From Lenisia limosa (Eukaryota; Breviatea): 50,411 nt of DNA. Below are positions 9,863-23,552 of the stretch, piece by piece (the first letter of the stretch is position 1; every line of letters starts with the position of its first letter). A program made the translations under genes and the position numbers. The stretch is from assembly GCA_001655205.1 (NCBI GenBank), contig LPNZ01011109.1, forward strand, positions 1 through 50,411. Reading direction: 5' to 3'. The notes under the pieces are model-generated. The model saw only the letters and a list, made by a program, of their open reading frames with translations, was not told the origin of the DNA and ran no database searches.

Positions 9863-12706
9863 TCAATAGCCAACCGGATTGATTTCTTTGGCCAACATCC
9901 CTCCTCTATCGCTAACTAAGTCGCAGACAGTTTTCAATTCATTTCTTTGAAGTTCATCCAGTGCTGTGAAGCCCTGAAATATAAGCTATCTCATCGATAA
10001 CAACAAACTAACCAGTTTATCTTTGATATTGATCTTGACTTTTGCGTTAATCAAAAGATCAACAATTTCTGGATCGTCCTTTTCAAGATAGGCTAAAGGT
10101 TGCCTTCCCTAATTGACATGACTCCAGTAGACAACACAGTAGTTCACCAGTAGTTGGATTCCGAATACATTAACGCTATGAAAAGAGACAGTTTTTGAAA
10201 CACGAGAGAAAATACGGAAAGTACAGTGTTACGAAATCCATCACTCACCAAAAATCCTGGAGAATTAGGGTCTGCACCAGCCTCAAGGAGAATTTTAACT
10301 GCACTAGGGTTGTGAAGAGCGATTGCTCTGTGTAAAACAGTTTCGCTCTATAAATGTCATTCAAAAGAATATCTCACAAATTTGTTTTTCTTCGAAATAG
10401 AAGCCCCTGCAGTGATTAGGAGAGTAAGTGAATCAGTAGTATCCAGACAAATGCTGAAAAAGAGAGCGGTTTCTTTCTAAAATGGTGAATAGTAAAGTGA
10501 ACCCTCACCAATTCAGACTCAGCTTCAATATTTGCTCCTTTTTTGATAAGGTATTCAGCAACCTGAAACATTAAACACAATTAGAAAGTTAACCCTTCAA
10601 ATATTATTGAACTTTTTGGAAATTATCAGCTTCTCATTCAGAATGTGGTAATTCCATTTAAAACTATTAACCAACCGCATTTCTGTTCATGATTGCAGCA
10701 AGCATCAATGGAGTAATACCCTAAATAGTTATTTGGGGTGTATCGGATATCGAAAAATAAAGATAAGAAATGAAACAAGATTGCATCTGGCCGAAACCGT
10801 CCACACCATCACNNNNNNNNNNNNNNNNNNNNNNNAAAGGCTTTAAGAATAATATTGATAACGCCCTCAAAGAATACTAATCATATCATATCATATCATA
10901 TTATACAAATTTTATATTATTATCAATCCTGATGGTTCCCCACTTACAGAGTTGTTTGCATCCTCAATATCCATTCCCTTTTCTCGCAAGAACTTCACAG
11001 ATCTGATATCTCCACATCTTGCAGCCTCAGCAAGCAAAGAATTTCCCTAAAATTACAAAAATATCACAAAAAAAGACCCAACTTGTTTGTCTTTTGCATT
11101 CATATCAGCTCCATTGTCAAGAAGAAGGCGCATTCCTAATTCGTTTATAATACAAATTTTGATATTTTGATCAAAACCCACTCACCTTCAAAGTTAGAAA
11201 AACGGAAGGCCAGAAAGATCAATGGTTTTTCCTACATTTATGAATACAACTCAAGAAATAAAAACACTTTGAGGAGTTGTATCACGAATTGTACAAAAGA
11301 TTATAAAAGAATTCCAAAGTTTGTTCACACAAGAATTCTCATAACTGAAGTCCGCAATTATTATTAACAGTTAATATTGGTATGGAAAATAAATGTCTCA
11401 TCAATATCAGTTTTACTTCGCTCCTTTAAAATTTAAGAATTCAAAAAAATAAACTTCATACCATTGACGTTGTTTTGACTTCTGCTCCACACTCAATCAG
11501 ATAAGATGCAATCTCATTTCGACGATAATAAATAGCCGCACCAAGAGGGGATAGTCCAACCTAGACTATCACAAAGAAGTTCTGAGTTGAACTAAAATCC
11601 AAGAAGAGGAAAACTAACACTAGTATGATCAAATGATACACTTAATATGTCTTTAATCACCTCATTTTGAATATTAATGTCAGCACTAGCCTCAACAAGT
11701 AGCTTTGTCGTTTCTACACGCCCGTTGGCTGCATGGTACAGAAGAGGGGTGCTTCCCTAAACAGTGACTGAAAATTGATAAAAAAAAAGAAAAAATGCAC
11801 TGTTGGTCTGAATTTGTGGTTATAAAGAGTCCTAAAACCTCGACATCCTTCAAATTAAGATCCGCTTCCGCTTCAATTAAAAGTCTCACTACTTCAGCAT
11901 TCTGCTTGTATGCTGCAAAATGAAGAGGTGTAAACCCCTAAATTGATAAGTGAGACTAAATAAATAAAATAAAACACCAAACAACTTCCAACCATGTTAT
12001 CCTGGGCATTGACTTCTGATTGGTGTACAATATAATATCGCACAGCTTCATCATCTCCATCCATACACGCTCTGTGTAAGCATGTACGGCCCTGCAAATG
12101 GTCAGATTGTCACAGAAGCTGAATTACAATTGACTTACATCAACAAAAGTTGCAGGAATTTGGTTAGGAACTAAAGGCTGGCCTTTGATAATTATCAAAG
12201 CTTCCCCAACAGGATCAATGTCTGATTTTTGGTCAGCAAAGAGAGAAATAGATTCAAACCTGTAGGGCAGCCAGATGCGGTTGAAGGGACAAATTTTAAA
12301 TATCTTAAGGTCTCCTCTAAAAGGGTAATAATTGGGTAACAGATTACTTGACCTACCTCCTCGAAGTGATTTCATTAAAGGAGATATTTCAAAAGGCATA
12401 CGCCTCCATACCTCACCCTTTTTCAAGACAACCTCTTCCTAGAAAAATAACGAAAAGGCACTCCATACCCTTTTGAAACATTCTTCTTCTGAACCACCCA
12501 TCGACTCAACTAGCTTTTCAGCCAGTAACTGAAAGATGAAAAGAAAGTATAGAAATATAACAAACCTTGCGATGTGCCCTTGGATCAAAGGTTTCTCCTC
12601 TTCTGAGAAGGTATACTTCACCATCAATCCACTTAGCCTCAAGTGGCTCCTTACTTTCAAGATCTTTCTTCAAAAACTCTTCATCAAGAACAGGATAGTT
12701 TTCCAT
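9863..12706 (-). CDS. Ankyrin-repeat protein with unrecognised N-terminal region
   Basis: The start is the ATG at 12704-12706 and the stop is TGA at 9863-9865. An N-terminal part of about 130 residues (MENYPVLDEEFLKKDLES, then LLAEKLVESMGGSEEECF and VWRRMPFEISPLMKSLRGG) matches no domain I know. After it come at least eight ankyrin repeats, largely one per small exon. Examples are GRTCLHRACMDGDDEAV (12090), GFTPLHFAAYKQNAEVVRLL (11935), LSPLGAAIYYRRNEIASYL (11560), ITPLMLAAIMNRNAVAEYL (10720), and a final degenerate GFTALDELQRNELKTV. The exon pattern, in which introns recur near the start of each repeat, is typical of repeat expansion. Ankyrin repeats bind proteins, and no partner or localisation can be inferred. 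One intron (about 10723-10948) carries a fragment of the dispersed repeat and a gap. Confidence 0.88.
10763..10880 (+). repeat. Dispersed repeat fragment in an intron
   Basis: Left part GCATCTGGCCGAAACCGTCC then ACACCATCAC, a gap (10813-10833), then AAAGGCTTTAAGAATAATATTGATAACG split as in the copies at 1-115 and 3287-3402. It lies in an intron of the ankyrin gene, so it is a solo copy away from any RT sequence. Confidence 0.8.
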
Positions 12707-13099
12707 GCTTGACGAACAGTAATCAACTATTCAGCTCTTTGCCAAATATAATAACTCTTAAACTTTATACTATTTTGATAATTTATTACTCATCTATGAG
12801 AAGGGAAAGGGAAGGAGAAGGAAGGAACTGAGGAGGATGGGGTCAGAAAAGTAAATGTAATTTCGTGAAGTTAGGCCAACATAAATAACACTGCCTTTCT
12901 ATTTCAATTTAAATGACTATATTAAAAGTAATATTACATTAAATATATAATTTTATCAAACATATTGGTTGACTAGTCTTGTGATTCAAAGTATCACCAC
13001 AAATGAGGTCATCCATAAACTGAACTGAACTGAACTATCGCCCTCCCTTTTAACCGTTTTTTTTTCTTTTTGCAAACTTATCTTTATATTTTGTTAAAA
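12707..13099. other. Divergent intergenic region between ankyrin and beta-tubulin genes
   Basis: Head-to-head spacing of 393 bp. AT-rich, with GAACTGAACTGAACTGA-type short repeats near 13022 and a long T tract just upstream of the beta-tubulin start. A shared promoter is plausible, but no specific motif is clear. Confidence 0.4.
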
Positions 13100-14841
<1,742 letters not shown>

Positions 14842-15266
14842 GTCTTCTGACTCTTGTATATTATGTACTTTTAGTTGTTATGGTCTTCAGTTTGTTTTGT
14901 GAGAGTGGATGACCTTAGGGTTTGAAGCCAAGCTTTCTTAATGTAGACTCAACTCGCTATTTCAATTTGGATATTTATTGTTTGACTATCGTGTTACAAG
15001 CCCATCACCAGGATCGTTATCCCTTTTTCGGTCTCTTTCCTTTCTCTTCTTTCCCAACCTAATAGAATGGAAAACAGTCCGTTCCGTTTTGATTCTGCTA
15101 AACTTTCCTTATTTGGTAAGTTTCATTTTCTCTTTTAGTGGAGAGAGGTTCTTGATTTCCTGAAGAAGAAACAACCCAATGCTCTTCTGTTAGTCCCTTT
15201 CTAGTTTGTGTTATTTCTTTGGTGGGACCCCTATTGTTAGTGAGCTTTTTGCATTCATCTATTACC
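14842..15266. other. Intergenic region
   Basis: 3' flank of beta-tubulin and 5' flank of the RRM gene. Pyrimidine-rich stretches, no ORF of interest. A 5'-UTR intron for the downstream gene is possible but not resolved. Confidence 0.4.
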
Positions 15267-17353
15267 ATGATTGAGACTGAAAAAGCCAATGTTCTCAATG
15301 TTGAAGATAAAGGGAAAGCTTTTTTAGAAAGAAAGGCCCTGTTGCCTTCACCTTCAGCTAAAGACCGCGACCCACTTCTTGTGAAACAACCCCTTCGCTC
15401 TCTTGCAAGTGACCTCATTGACTCTGATGATGGATACCAGTCCTCAGCTTTCTCAACTCCTTCTTCTGACGAACATACCCCTTTTGGACAAGGAAATCAG
15501 AGTCATGGCAAATGGATGTCGAGGCGCAACCTTGAAGCGATTCTTACAGCTTCTCCTGGAGGTTCTTCTGTCTCTTCACCTGGAGTGGGGTCATCACAAT
15601 CCCCTTTCCCGTTTTCACCCATGACCCCATGCACCCCTGGTGGAACTGAACTTCATCACTCAACTAAGAATCTCTACATTCGTGGTATGTTTTGAAATGC
15701 TTGTCATATTTTTTAGGACTGGAAAGCTACCACTCAGAAGAGACATTGACCGAACTTGCGTCAAAGTAAGAATTTAGTATTTGCTAACAGAAGTAGATAT
15801 GGCACAATCGAAAGTGTTCGCGTTGCAAGAAATCCGAGGACAAACTTATGTCAGGGTTATGGCTTTATCATGTAAGAGGGGGTTATGCCATTTGTAATAT
15901 TGACAATGTCAACTTTACAATAGTATACTATGTCATTTTATATTATTCGACACAAGTCATATTGTCTTCAGAAAACACAATTGTCAATTCGTTTGCAATA
16001 CCCTACATCTCTTTTCCTTGAGCTAAATTGCATAGGTTTTCAAAAGAAGAAGAATCTCAGCTTGCGGTTGATGAATTAGTCAAAAAGGGATTTGACGCTT
16101 CTCTTGCGAGAGTTTGGTATTATTTTGGGATTTCACAATTTAGGAATCCTATTCTCGCAAACTCCGTCGTTTCAGTGATACTGGTTCAACCAATCTCTAC
16201 TTCCAACACATTCCACTTGACTGGACTGAGAATGTAAGATAACATCCTCTCCTTGTATCGTTTTATTCCTCTTGTAGTATCCCGATAATATCCTTTTATT
16301 TTAACCTAAATAGAATTTGAACCATCATCTCCGCGCACATGGCCAAATCATGTCCTCTCGAATTTTGAGATCACAGGACAACGTTTCAAAGGGAGTCGGT
16401 TTTGCAAGGTTGTCAACGTGCAATTCAAAATTGAAATAATAAAATAACTAAACACATAATAAACAACTTAGAATGGCGTCCCGTCCTCAAGCTGAGGCAG
16501 CTATTGCAGGATTAAACGGGAAAGTATTTGTTCAAGGCCAGCCGTTCCAAGTACGTTTTGCTGATAGGTCTGTTTGGATACAAGTCAAAGAGCAATATCA
16601 TTTCGCTTGACAGTTCAGTGTGAACCAAAAGAGACTGAAGGAGGAGAGAAAGCTGCGTGACATTAAACATCAACGAATGGCTGCTGAGGCTGCACTATCT
16701 CGACAAATGGTGTGCTTTTCTAATACCACAATTCGTCATTTCTAACAGTCAAGACTGCTTACTCAGGAATGGCATCCGCTGCCCCCATGCATATGTCACT
16801 GCCCGTTTCACCAGCAACCCCAATGTACACCACTTACAATCCCTACTATTCCCCCGCTCTCCATCACTCCAATGGACTGTGGCATCCTTCGCCTCAGGAG
16901 ATGAACAAAGCTCGGGAAATTGGAGAAAACATTAACCAGGAGCAACCTGTAAGGATACCAACTACTCTACTTATTGAAGCTTTAGATTTCAACCCCAATT
17001 GTGATCAAGAAAAAGAAATGATTTTATCTGTATTTAAGTTGTGTATCCCCTTTCTTTCTTTATTTATTACCCAAAAAGTGATCAGAAACATTCCATTGGC
17101 AAAGGAGCTTCAAGGAAAACGGCAAATCTACCTTGAATCCCTCTGTTTGCCTTTTGTACCTTTGGAAGCGTTGGGGTTTCAGCCCACGGTGCTTTTTCTC
17201 CTTCAAAGAAGTCCTGAGGGGGGAGCGAGCGGCGGACAAATGGCAAAATATTATCATCTTCCACACCCCTTTCAGGAAACCTCTTCATCTTGTTACACTT
17301 CCATTGAAGATGTGCAAGGCCGGATGAAATCTGAAAAATTACCGCGAGAGTAA
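15267..17353 (+). CDS. RBMS-like RNA-binding protein with two RRMs
   Basis: Single-stranded nucleic-acid-binding protein of the RBMS (MSSP) type, expected to bind A/U-rich RNA. Exons in phase: 15267-15684, 15717-15765, 15797-15871, 16036-16111, 16144-16233, 16314-16408, 16472 to about 16567, about 16620-16709, and C-terminal exons. An unstructured Ser/Pro-rich N-terminus of about 130 residues comes before RRM1 (RNP2 NLYIRG; RNP1-like GYGFIMFS) and RRM2 (RNP2 NLYFQHIP; RNP1 KGVGFARM). The linker GFDASLARE and the block QIMSSRILRSQDNVSKGVGF match the corresponding positions of vertebrate RBMS1-3, which is what separates this family from other double-RRM proteins. A basic helix (VNQKRLKEERKLRDIKHQRM) and a Pro/Tyr/Ser-rich tail follow. 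The C-terminal exon choice (about 16949-17274 treated as intron, stop 17351-17353) is the least certain part. Confidence 0.9.
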
Positions 17354-18996
17354 CTTGAGTTGAGAGTTGATTTTAAAAAAGCTTGCAATAGTTATCAAAA
17401 ATAATACTAACAAAGAGTGATAATAAATTCAGCAGACCTGTGGTTTCTTAATCTGAAACTTTTCTTCAACTTCAATTTCCAACGGGGAGACTTGGAAAAT
17501 AGCATCTCGGAGGAAATCTATAATAATAAGAATGCGGCAAAAATATTTACAATATTATTTCAATATCTGTTACAAACACACACTTTTACGCATAATAACA
17601 AGTATGATACAAGAAAAATCCGATTTGGTGGGGGGGGGGCAAAACAGTAAAATATACCATAAAGAATAAAAGGACAGCTCCTTTGCTAACCACTGATCAA
17701 GAAAGATGGGCGGGAAGGGGCGTGTTTTCTTCCACAAGTTCCCAGTATACTCTGTATTTTCTGTATTTTTCCCTTTACCCACTTAATGCTTCCAAAATTC
17801 ATACCATAACTTATAACCTGTACTCATAAGATATAGTAATTGATTTGTGGTGCACTCATTTTTCAATACCCTCATAAAACTACGGCGCTATCAACTTGCG
17901 AGCGGACAATGCTTATATTAGTGAGATCCCTGGCGATCCTTAACTCTCAGTAAAAAAAATTACTTTCGTATTCAGCTTTAGATGACACTTGTGAAGCAAA
18001 AAGTGTTAAGAATTGTGGAACAACGATCAACTCTCAAATCAGCAAATTGTGTGTAAATTTATTTCAATCCATTTTATTTTTCACTTCTGCCAGAAATGAA
18101 CACAGCAACCACCTTTTGTGGATGAGCAGCGACTGCCTTACGGTCCGGTTTCAGTCATCTGCTGTCATCCTTACATTTCTATTTATATATGTATTTTATG
18201 AAAGTTACGTGGGAAATACTGCTTCAATGACACTTCAATGATCTCTTCGATACTTTCTTTTTCGAACTTTTTTTTTGTTTTTGTTTTGTGGCGGAGTCAC
18301 TGTTTTTTGTGGATGAATTACTTTTATATAGTACAGTATATGATATATCACATAGATGATATCATATATGTATATATAATATATTATATGTAGTAGCTAT
18401 AAATATACTACTTGCAATAATTGCAGCAATTATTTATTTTTTGACGCAATTGACTGCTAATTATTTGAAAATAATTGCTTAATAAGTTACTATCTTTTGT
18501 AGAAAACTATTATTCAACATTTTATGAAATAAAACTAAATATTGAGTGCTTCAAAAAAAGACAAATATTGAAGGTATTCATTTCGAATCAGTTCTAAATG
18601 TGATCCTGAGATCCTTCGATATTTCACTTGTTTTAATAATTCCAAAAAAATAAGGGTGAATTAATCTGGGGCACAGTACGATAAGCTCCAAAAATCCCTC
18701 AAGCAATCCAAGTAGAGTGTGCGAGTGAGGGGAGAGAGGGGGGACCACCTTATCCTTGGCTGAACCTTACTGTGCACGTAAACAGGTAAGTTTTATAAGA
18801 TTTTCAGAAGAGGCTAACTAGGAATTTTTTTTTTGGCGTTTTTTTGGTATTATCGAGAAATCTGTTGCAAAATTTTGGTTAAAAGTGTAAAAATACAGTC
18901 TTTTTTGGTCTCATTTTTTTTAAAGAAATAATTTCCATGTAATCATACACATTTTACTCCCAGACATAGGAACATATCCCCATTTACAAAATATTA
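17354..18996. other. AT-rich intergenic region, no gene seen
   Basis: Lies between the convergent 3' ends of the RRM and ankyrin genes. Contains poly-A/T tracts, an AT palindrome cluster at about 18330-18410 and only short spurious ORFs. Confidence 0.5.
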
Positions 18997-20851
18997 TTAT
19001 ATTATATAAGTATACATTTGAATATGGATACATGCTATTGTATTATATGACGTTGCGTTGACCCTTTGTGATGTAATATCTGACTTACTAGGGTTTTGGG
19101 AACACTCATAAAAGAGTCGGTTTTGATTGTCTCTTAAATTTGGATCAGCTCCGTTGTCGAGAAGCGTTGTCAAAGTTTGAATATGATTACCATACGACGC
19201 AAGATGCAAGGCTAGAAAATCATTCTTTTCCAATTGTGAACCAACCCGTTTCTGAGTCACGTGACAGAACTCTCATATTAATATCCAGAGCGTGGTGAAC
19301 AAGCAGCTCTTCAATTACCTCGGTGTGTCCTGAAACAATTTTAAATTGCAACAAATCGAAGAGGTAAAAATAGAAAAAGTGACTGAAATGTGCACCAGCA
19401 AATATAATGACCAAACAAAACTAAACCATCAGGATTAAGACAGTTAAACCAGTCAAACAACAAAGAGGATACACAGATAAATAGCCAATACTTTTATGAA
19501 AGTATCATTGATGAGAATAAAAAAATGCCGGCCTTAACTAGTTACGCACCTTGCATTGCAGCAATATGTAGTGGAGTGCGTCCGTTATTATCCATCAAGT
19601 TCGGTCGAAGACCACCTTCAATGTGATTTCCCCAACAATTCAACGATAAAACAGTCAAACATTTCCTTACCTGATCTTACTAAAACTTTTACAGCATCTG
19701 GGTGGTTTGCAAAACAAGCAAAATGTAAAGGAGTTCCACCAGAGTTCCTGTATTGTAATAAACTGTCTCGAACTAGTGGTTCATAACAGTCTTACAAAAC
19801 AAAGGTTTACTGCATACGAAGGAGGGTTGATAGAAATACCGAAGAGTTGTCCGTGAGCTAACAGTTCCCCAAGCATTGTAGGTGGGGAAAAGTGTGAAGC
19901 AAGGTGTAGTGGAGTCCTAGATTGGTGAAACAGAGTTTTCTTACCTTGGTGAATTCACAATAAAGCTTATACCCATACCATTTCAGTAAGTAGCTGTATT
20001 TAGCTCATTTTACACTTAGCAATTTTTGGGAGTTTTGGGGCTAAACTCAGCTTGAAGTTGTTTTACAACGTTAAGTACTATATTAAAGCTTTGTTTTAAG
20101 AGATAGAAAGAGGTAAAAGTCTCTTAGATGAAGAGAAAAAAGAGTGTTTAGCTATATCCACCTCTAGTAGAAATTATTAGCTAAGTACAAAATGAGCTAA
20201 ACACAGCTAAGTACTGAATGTTACAGGCTCCAGATCAATGTGAAAATTTCAACACATTTCTTACCGTCCTTTTTTGTCAGTTGTATTAATAGAAGCAGCA
20301 GGATTGGCAGTTTCTTTGAGAAGTATTCTCATTGAAGCAAGGTCTCCACTAAAAACATCAACAACATAACATCCCTTTCGAACTTTGCAATAGACCAGTG
20401 CAGCGGAGTAAATCCTTTTTCATCTTGCTCAGCTAACTCAAGAGGTGAACTTTCAGTAATTAATTCTTGAAGAGTTGCTACAACAATGAAAATGACACAA
20501 TTACTGACCATGGTCTCCATGTCGAACAGCATTATGAAGGGGGAAATGATTTGAAGCGACGCTTGATTCCTCATGATCTGACCAGCCAACAACGCTAATG
20601 CCATCATCCTCATCTTCAACCACCCAATACACGCTTTCGTCACAGCAAACAGTGTCATCTGAATCGGTGTCGAAAAGGTTCTGGCCTCCTTCGAAGGTTG
20701 AGTCATCGCTGGATTGTTCATCTGGATAAGAAAACAACAAGGAATAATCATTTTCTGGATAGACTAGCCCTTCTATTCTATCTTTTACACTTGACGTATC
20801 ACTTTCAGCTGATTCATCATTGTAAGAGTCAAGGTAATGATCGGACTCCAT
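18997..20851 (-). CDS. Ankyrin-repeat protein with acidic N-terminus
   Basis: ATG 20849-20851. The first exon encodes about 110 residues rich in Asp, Glu and Ser (for example DTDSDDTVCCDESVYWVVED), probably disordered. It is followed by ankyrin repeats in separate small exons: GFTPLHWSIAKFE (about 20420), RTPLHLASHFSPPTMLGELL (about 19910), GGTPLHFACFANHPDAVKVL (about 19745), NGRTPLHIAAMQGHTEVIEE, and FLALHLASYGNHIQTLTTLL (about 19190). A frame change between the last two at about 19225-19283 is best read as an intron of about 46 nt. The 3' end is unresolved; the open frame stops at 18997, but the residues after PNLRDNQN do not look like a repeat. A MITE-like element occupies one intron. No function beyond protein binding can be inferred. 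Confidence 0.82.
19982..20218. mobile_element. MITE-like element with about 40-bp terminal inverted repeats
   Basis: The left end TTCAGTAAGTAGCTGTATTT followed by AGCTCATTTT is matched in reverse complement by the right end (AAAATGAGCT...AGCTAAGTACTGAA). About 237 bp long, no ORF. It lies inside an intron of the ankyrin gene and differs in sequence from the other inverted-repeat elements in the window. Confidence 0.8.
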
Positions 20852-22560
20852 GCCCACAGACAAAGGACTCTATTTTCAAAGGTTCTCTCCTCTTAAAATA
20901 CTAATTACCTGCTGATTACTCTAATTATTAACAAAAAAAAAGAGGCTGACGGCTGAACGGCCAAGGAAGGACGTCGATTTGTAGATGACAAGATCAGTAA
21001 AAATGAGAGGCACCTATCAGGCCCTCCTTCCCCTTCTTCCTCTAAAAAGTGTTAACACATAATAATAAACTTAATAATAATAGAAATTTCTGTTTTTATA
21101 ATATCCTCTTTCTGGAACATACTGGGACATGATCAGTTTGCCCTTCTTATCTTTTATTGATTCTACCTCGGCTTGTTCCATATATTTTTCGCTTCATAAC
21201 TGTTTTTACTTTTTATCCTTAATATTAGGAAGGGAAATCAGCTAAAACAATGAGGAGATTAAGGAAAAATTCTGGCAAAATATGGACTCTAAAATGATTC
21301 AAAAATTCAATCAATTTGGGAGGTTCTTCACAGCTTTTTCTATCTATTCAATAAACTAATCCTTTCCATAATTTCCTTCCATTTTTTGTTCAGTTGTTAT
21401 AGACTTATATTAATTATTATAAAAAACATTTGAGTTAAAGCAAATTTATTTCCAAAACTTATCCAAAATTAAAAAAAAAAGATAAAGAAGTGAAAAAGAT
21501 AAACAGCTTATTGGGCAATATGCTTTGACTTTGAAAAATAATGAGATAATTCAAATTCTTCTAAATATTTCATCGCAGAAATATTTATTTTAGTAATACA
21601 ATAAAAGTATTTTCAAACTTTCAAAGATTGTATTTTTGTTAGACTCTCAAAATAAGAAGACCAATTTAAATCACAAGAATACAGCACGGTCTGCAATTTC
21701 AAAATAATTAACACTCACACAAATATTTTCAACAGGTCAATAATATCCCTGGCTAAGTTTGCTTTAATTATAATACTAATAATATACTACTTATCATATT
21801 TGCACATTGGAAAGAAAATCTTAAAAAGAACATGGGATTGATTCCAAACAAAGAAGGTCAGCCTTAACCCAGCAAAATACCAGCAAGCCCTACGATGTTA
21901 AGGAATTTAGTCTCTAGCTACAACTATCTTATACTTATAAATATAATATTTATGATTTCAAGAAAAAAACGGATAGAAGATAAATAGAATGCTGAAAAAA
22001 CCAGAACTAACTTGTGCACAAAAAAACAGATTGAGGTTTTCAGCCTCACTGAGTTTTTCTAAAATTACGCTTAGTGAAGATATTTCTGAGGACATGCCTG
22101 CTTTAAACTAATAATACAATATGTAAGCTCTTTGATTCCTGGTTTAAATAGATAATTAGGCCTGTTAGTAGCCTACTTTTTCAATGATCTTCTAGGTGAA
22201 TATTTTTATAACATTTGCAAATTGAATTTTTAAGTTTACTGTCGTGTTATACTCTTTTTATGATTTACCCTATTTTATACAACCCCTTATATTCTCTAAA
22301 AGAGCTCTGAGTTGCTTTCACTAAATAAAATAATGTAGCGTTGTGGTGTTTCCCTGACAATATATCAATAATAATATAATTAACATTGTTTAAAACTTAA
22401 TTCAGCAATAAAAATGACCCATGGTCCTTACTTACAAGGGCAGATCATATATAAGAGAACATCATCTAGCATTCTTATCAGAAATTGAAAGGTAAACATT
22501 CATATTTAATATTAATTATAACTATACTACACCTAAAGGAGAGCCTATAAGATGAACAAA
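20852..22560. other. Long AT-rich intergenic region
   Basis: About 1.7 kb, very AT-rich, with no convincing ORF, RNA gene or repeat. It separates the divergent ankyrin and histone H1 genes. Confidence 0.5.
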
Positions 22561-22570
22561 CGCTATTTAA

Positions 22571-22639
22571 AAATGGCGGGTTCGGTAATTAAAATTACAA
22601 AAAGATGATATGGAGTTTCTAAATGGCGGGCTTGTAATT
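22571..22639 (+). promoter_or_regulatory. Duplicated AAATGGCGGG motif upstream of histone H1 (E2F-like core)
   Basis: AAATGGCGGG occurs at 22571-22580 and again at 22621-22630, exactly 50 bp apart. Each is followed within a few bases by GTAATT. The GGCGGG core resembles the TTGGCGGGAA form of the E2F/DP site, which controls S-phase genes elsewhere. This is a sequence resemblance only. Confidence 0.5.
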
Positions 22640-22657
22640 TACGGAGAGTGAAAAAAC

Positions 22658-22665
22658 TATAAAAA
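22658..22665 (+). promoter_or_regulatory. TATA-like box of histone H1
   Basis: TATAAAAA 46 bases upstream of the H1 ATG, with the duplicated GGCGGG motifs just upstream. Confidence 0.55.
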
Positions 22666-22703
22666 TTTTTTCCATTTATTTTGCCAACATCTCATTCATC
22701 AAA

Positions 22704-23162
22704 ATGTCTGTCGCTAAGGTTTCTCATCCGCTCTACACCGTCATGGCCCTGACTGCCGTCAAGGAATGCTCCGGCCGCACCGCTGCTTCTCTTGTTGCCA
22801 TCAACAAGCACCTCGTCGAGAAGTACCAGCTTACCCCCGCCTCTTGCCGTACCAACGTCAACCGCGCTCTCAAGAAGCTCGTTGAGGAGAAGAAGGTCGA
22901 GAAGATCAAGGCTTCTTACAAGCTCCTCGATGCCGGCAAAGAGGCTCTCAAGCCCAAGAAGGCCCCTAAGAAGGTTGTCAAGAAGGTCGTCAAGAAGGTC
23001 GTCAAGAAGCCCGCTGCCAAGAAGGCCGTCAAGAAGGTTGTCAAGAAGACTGTCAAGAAGGACGCTAAGAAGGCTGTCAAGAAGACTACCAAGAAGGCCA
23101 CCAAGAAGCCTGCTGCCAAGAAGGCCGCCAAGAAGACTGCCCCTAAGAAGGCTGCCAAGTAG
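22704..23162 (+). CDS. H1: Linker histone H1
   Basis: 152 residues in one exon, with no intron although all its neighbours are intron-rich. Residues about 3-75 form the winged-helix globular (H15) domain: SHPLYTVMALTAVKECSGRT, then SLVAINKHLVEKYQL and VNRALKKLVEEKKVEKIKAS. The C-terminal half is almost entirely Lys, Ala, Val and Pro with repeated KKVVKK units, the DNA-neutralising tail. The N-terminal tail is only a few residues, short compared with animal H1. The protein binds nucleosome dyads and linker DNA and compacts chromatin. Codons are GC-ending, as in beta-tubulin, which indicates high expression. Upstream lie a TATA-like box and duplicated GGCGGG motifs. Downstream is a 6-bp stem/4-nt loop like that of replication-dependent histone mRNAs. 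Confidence 0.95.
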   Translation: MSVAKVSHPLYTVMALTAVKECSGRTAASLVAINKHLVEKYQLTPASCRTNVNRALKKLVEEKKVEKIKASYKLLDAGKEALKPKKAPKKVVKKVVKKVVKKPAAKKAVKKVVKKTVKKDAKKAVKKTTKKATKKPAAKKAAKKTAPKKAAK

Positions 23163-23552
23163 ATTTTCTACTAGCAAATTCTTTTTTTCCGGATTCACAT
23201 TTGTGTGTTTCCTTTTACCACAACGGTGTTTTTTAACACCAACCTTCAATTCCCCAAAATGTTCTTTTTTTATTACTCAACTTCCTCGGATATATCTTCC
23301 GTCTTTCCTTAAAATACTAGGAGATGGATAGATATAATATATTATATTATCAATAATCTGAAAGGCCACCAAATTCGCTGAACTCGTTTTTGCCACAAAG
23401 CACTACTTAAGATCCCACTCTGTTTACTTTATACCTCCTCCTTCCCAATTGAAATGCACAACAAATATTATCACATCAATGAAACAGAAACTACCAAAAT
23501 ATCAAAACAACAATCTACAGCCAATTACCCTGAAGGTTTTCCACGGAAAACA
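23163..23552. other. Convergent intergenic region between H1 and GT13 genes
   Basis: Apart from the candidate stem-loop, AT-rich with no other feature. The two genes' 3' ends face each other here. Confidence 0.4.
23225..23240 (+). other. Candidate histone-mRNA 3' stem-loop
   Basis: GGTGTT-TTTT-AACACC: a perfect 6-bp stem closing a 4-nt U-rich loop, 62 nt after the H1 stop. Canonical metazoan histone stem-loops also have 6 bp, start GG/CC and have a UUUC or UUUA loop. The loop here is UUUU, and stem position 4 is a purine where a pyrimidine is usual. Confidence 0.45.

Noticed and set aside
18660-18780. Inverted GCACAGTA / TACTGTGC pair in the spacer
   Set aside because: Only 8 bp and no further arm similarity, so within chance for this length.
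19237-19283. Apparent 19-nt intron (GTTCTG...CTCAG) or frameshift in the ankyrin gene
   Set aside because: An acceptor further downstream gives a 46-nt intron, keeps phase and gives a better ankyrin repeat spacing.
22692-23249. Long minus-strand leucine-rich ORF over the histone gene
   Set aside because: It is the shadow of the lysine-rich H1 coding sequence on the other strand.
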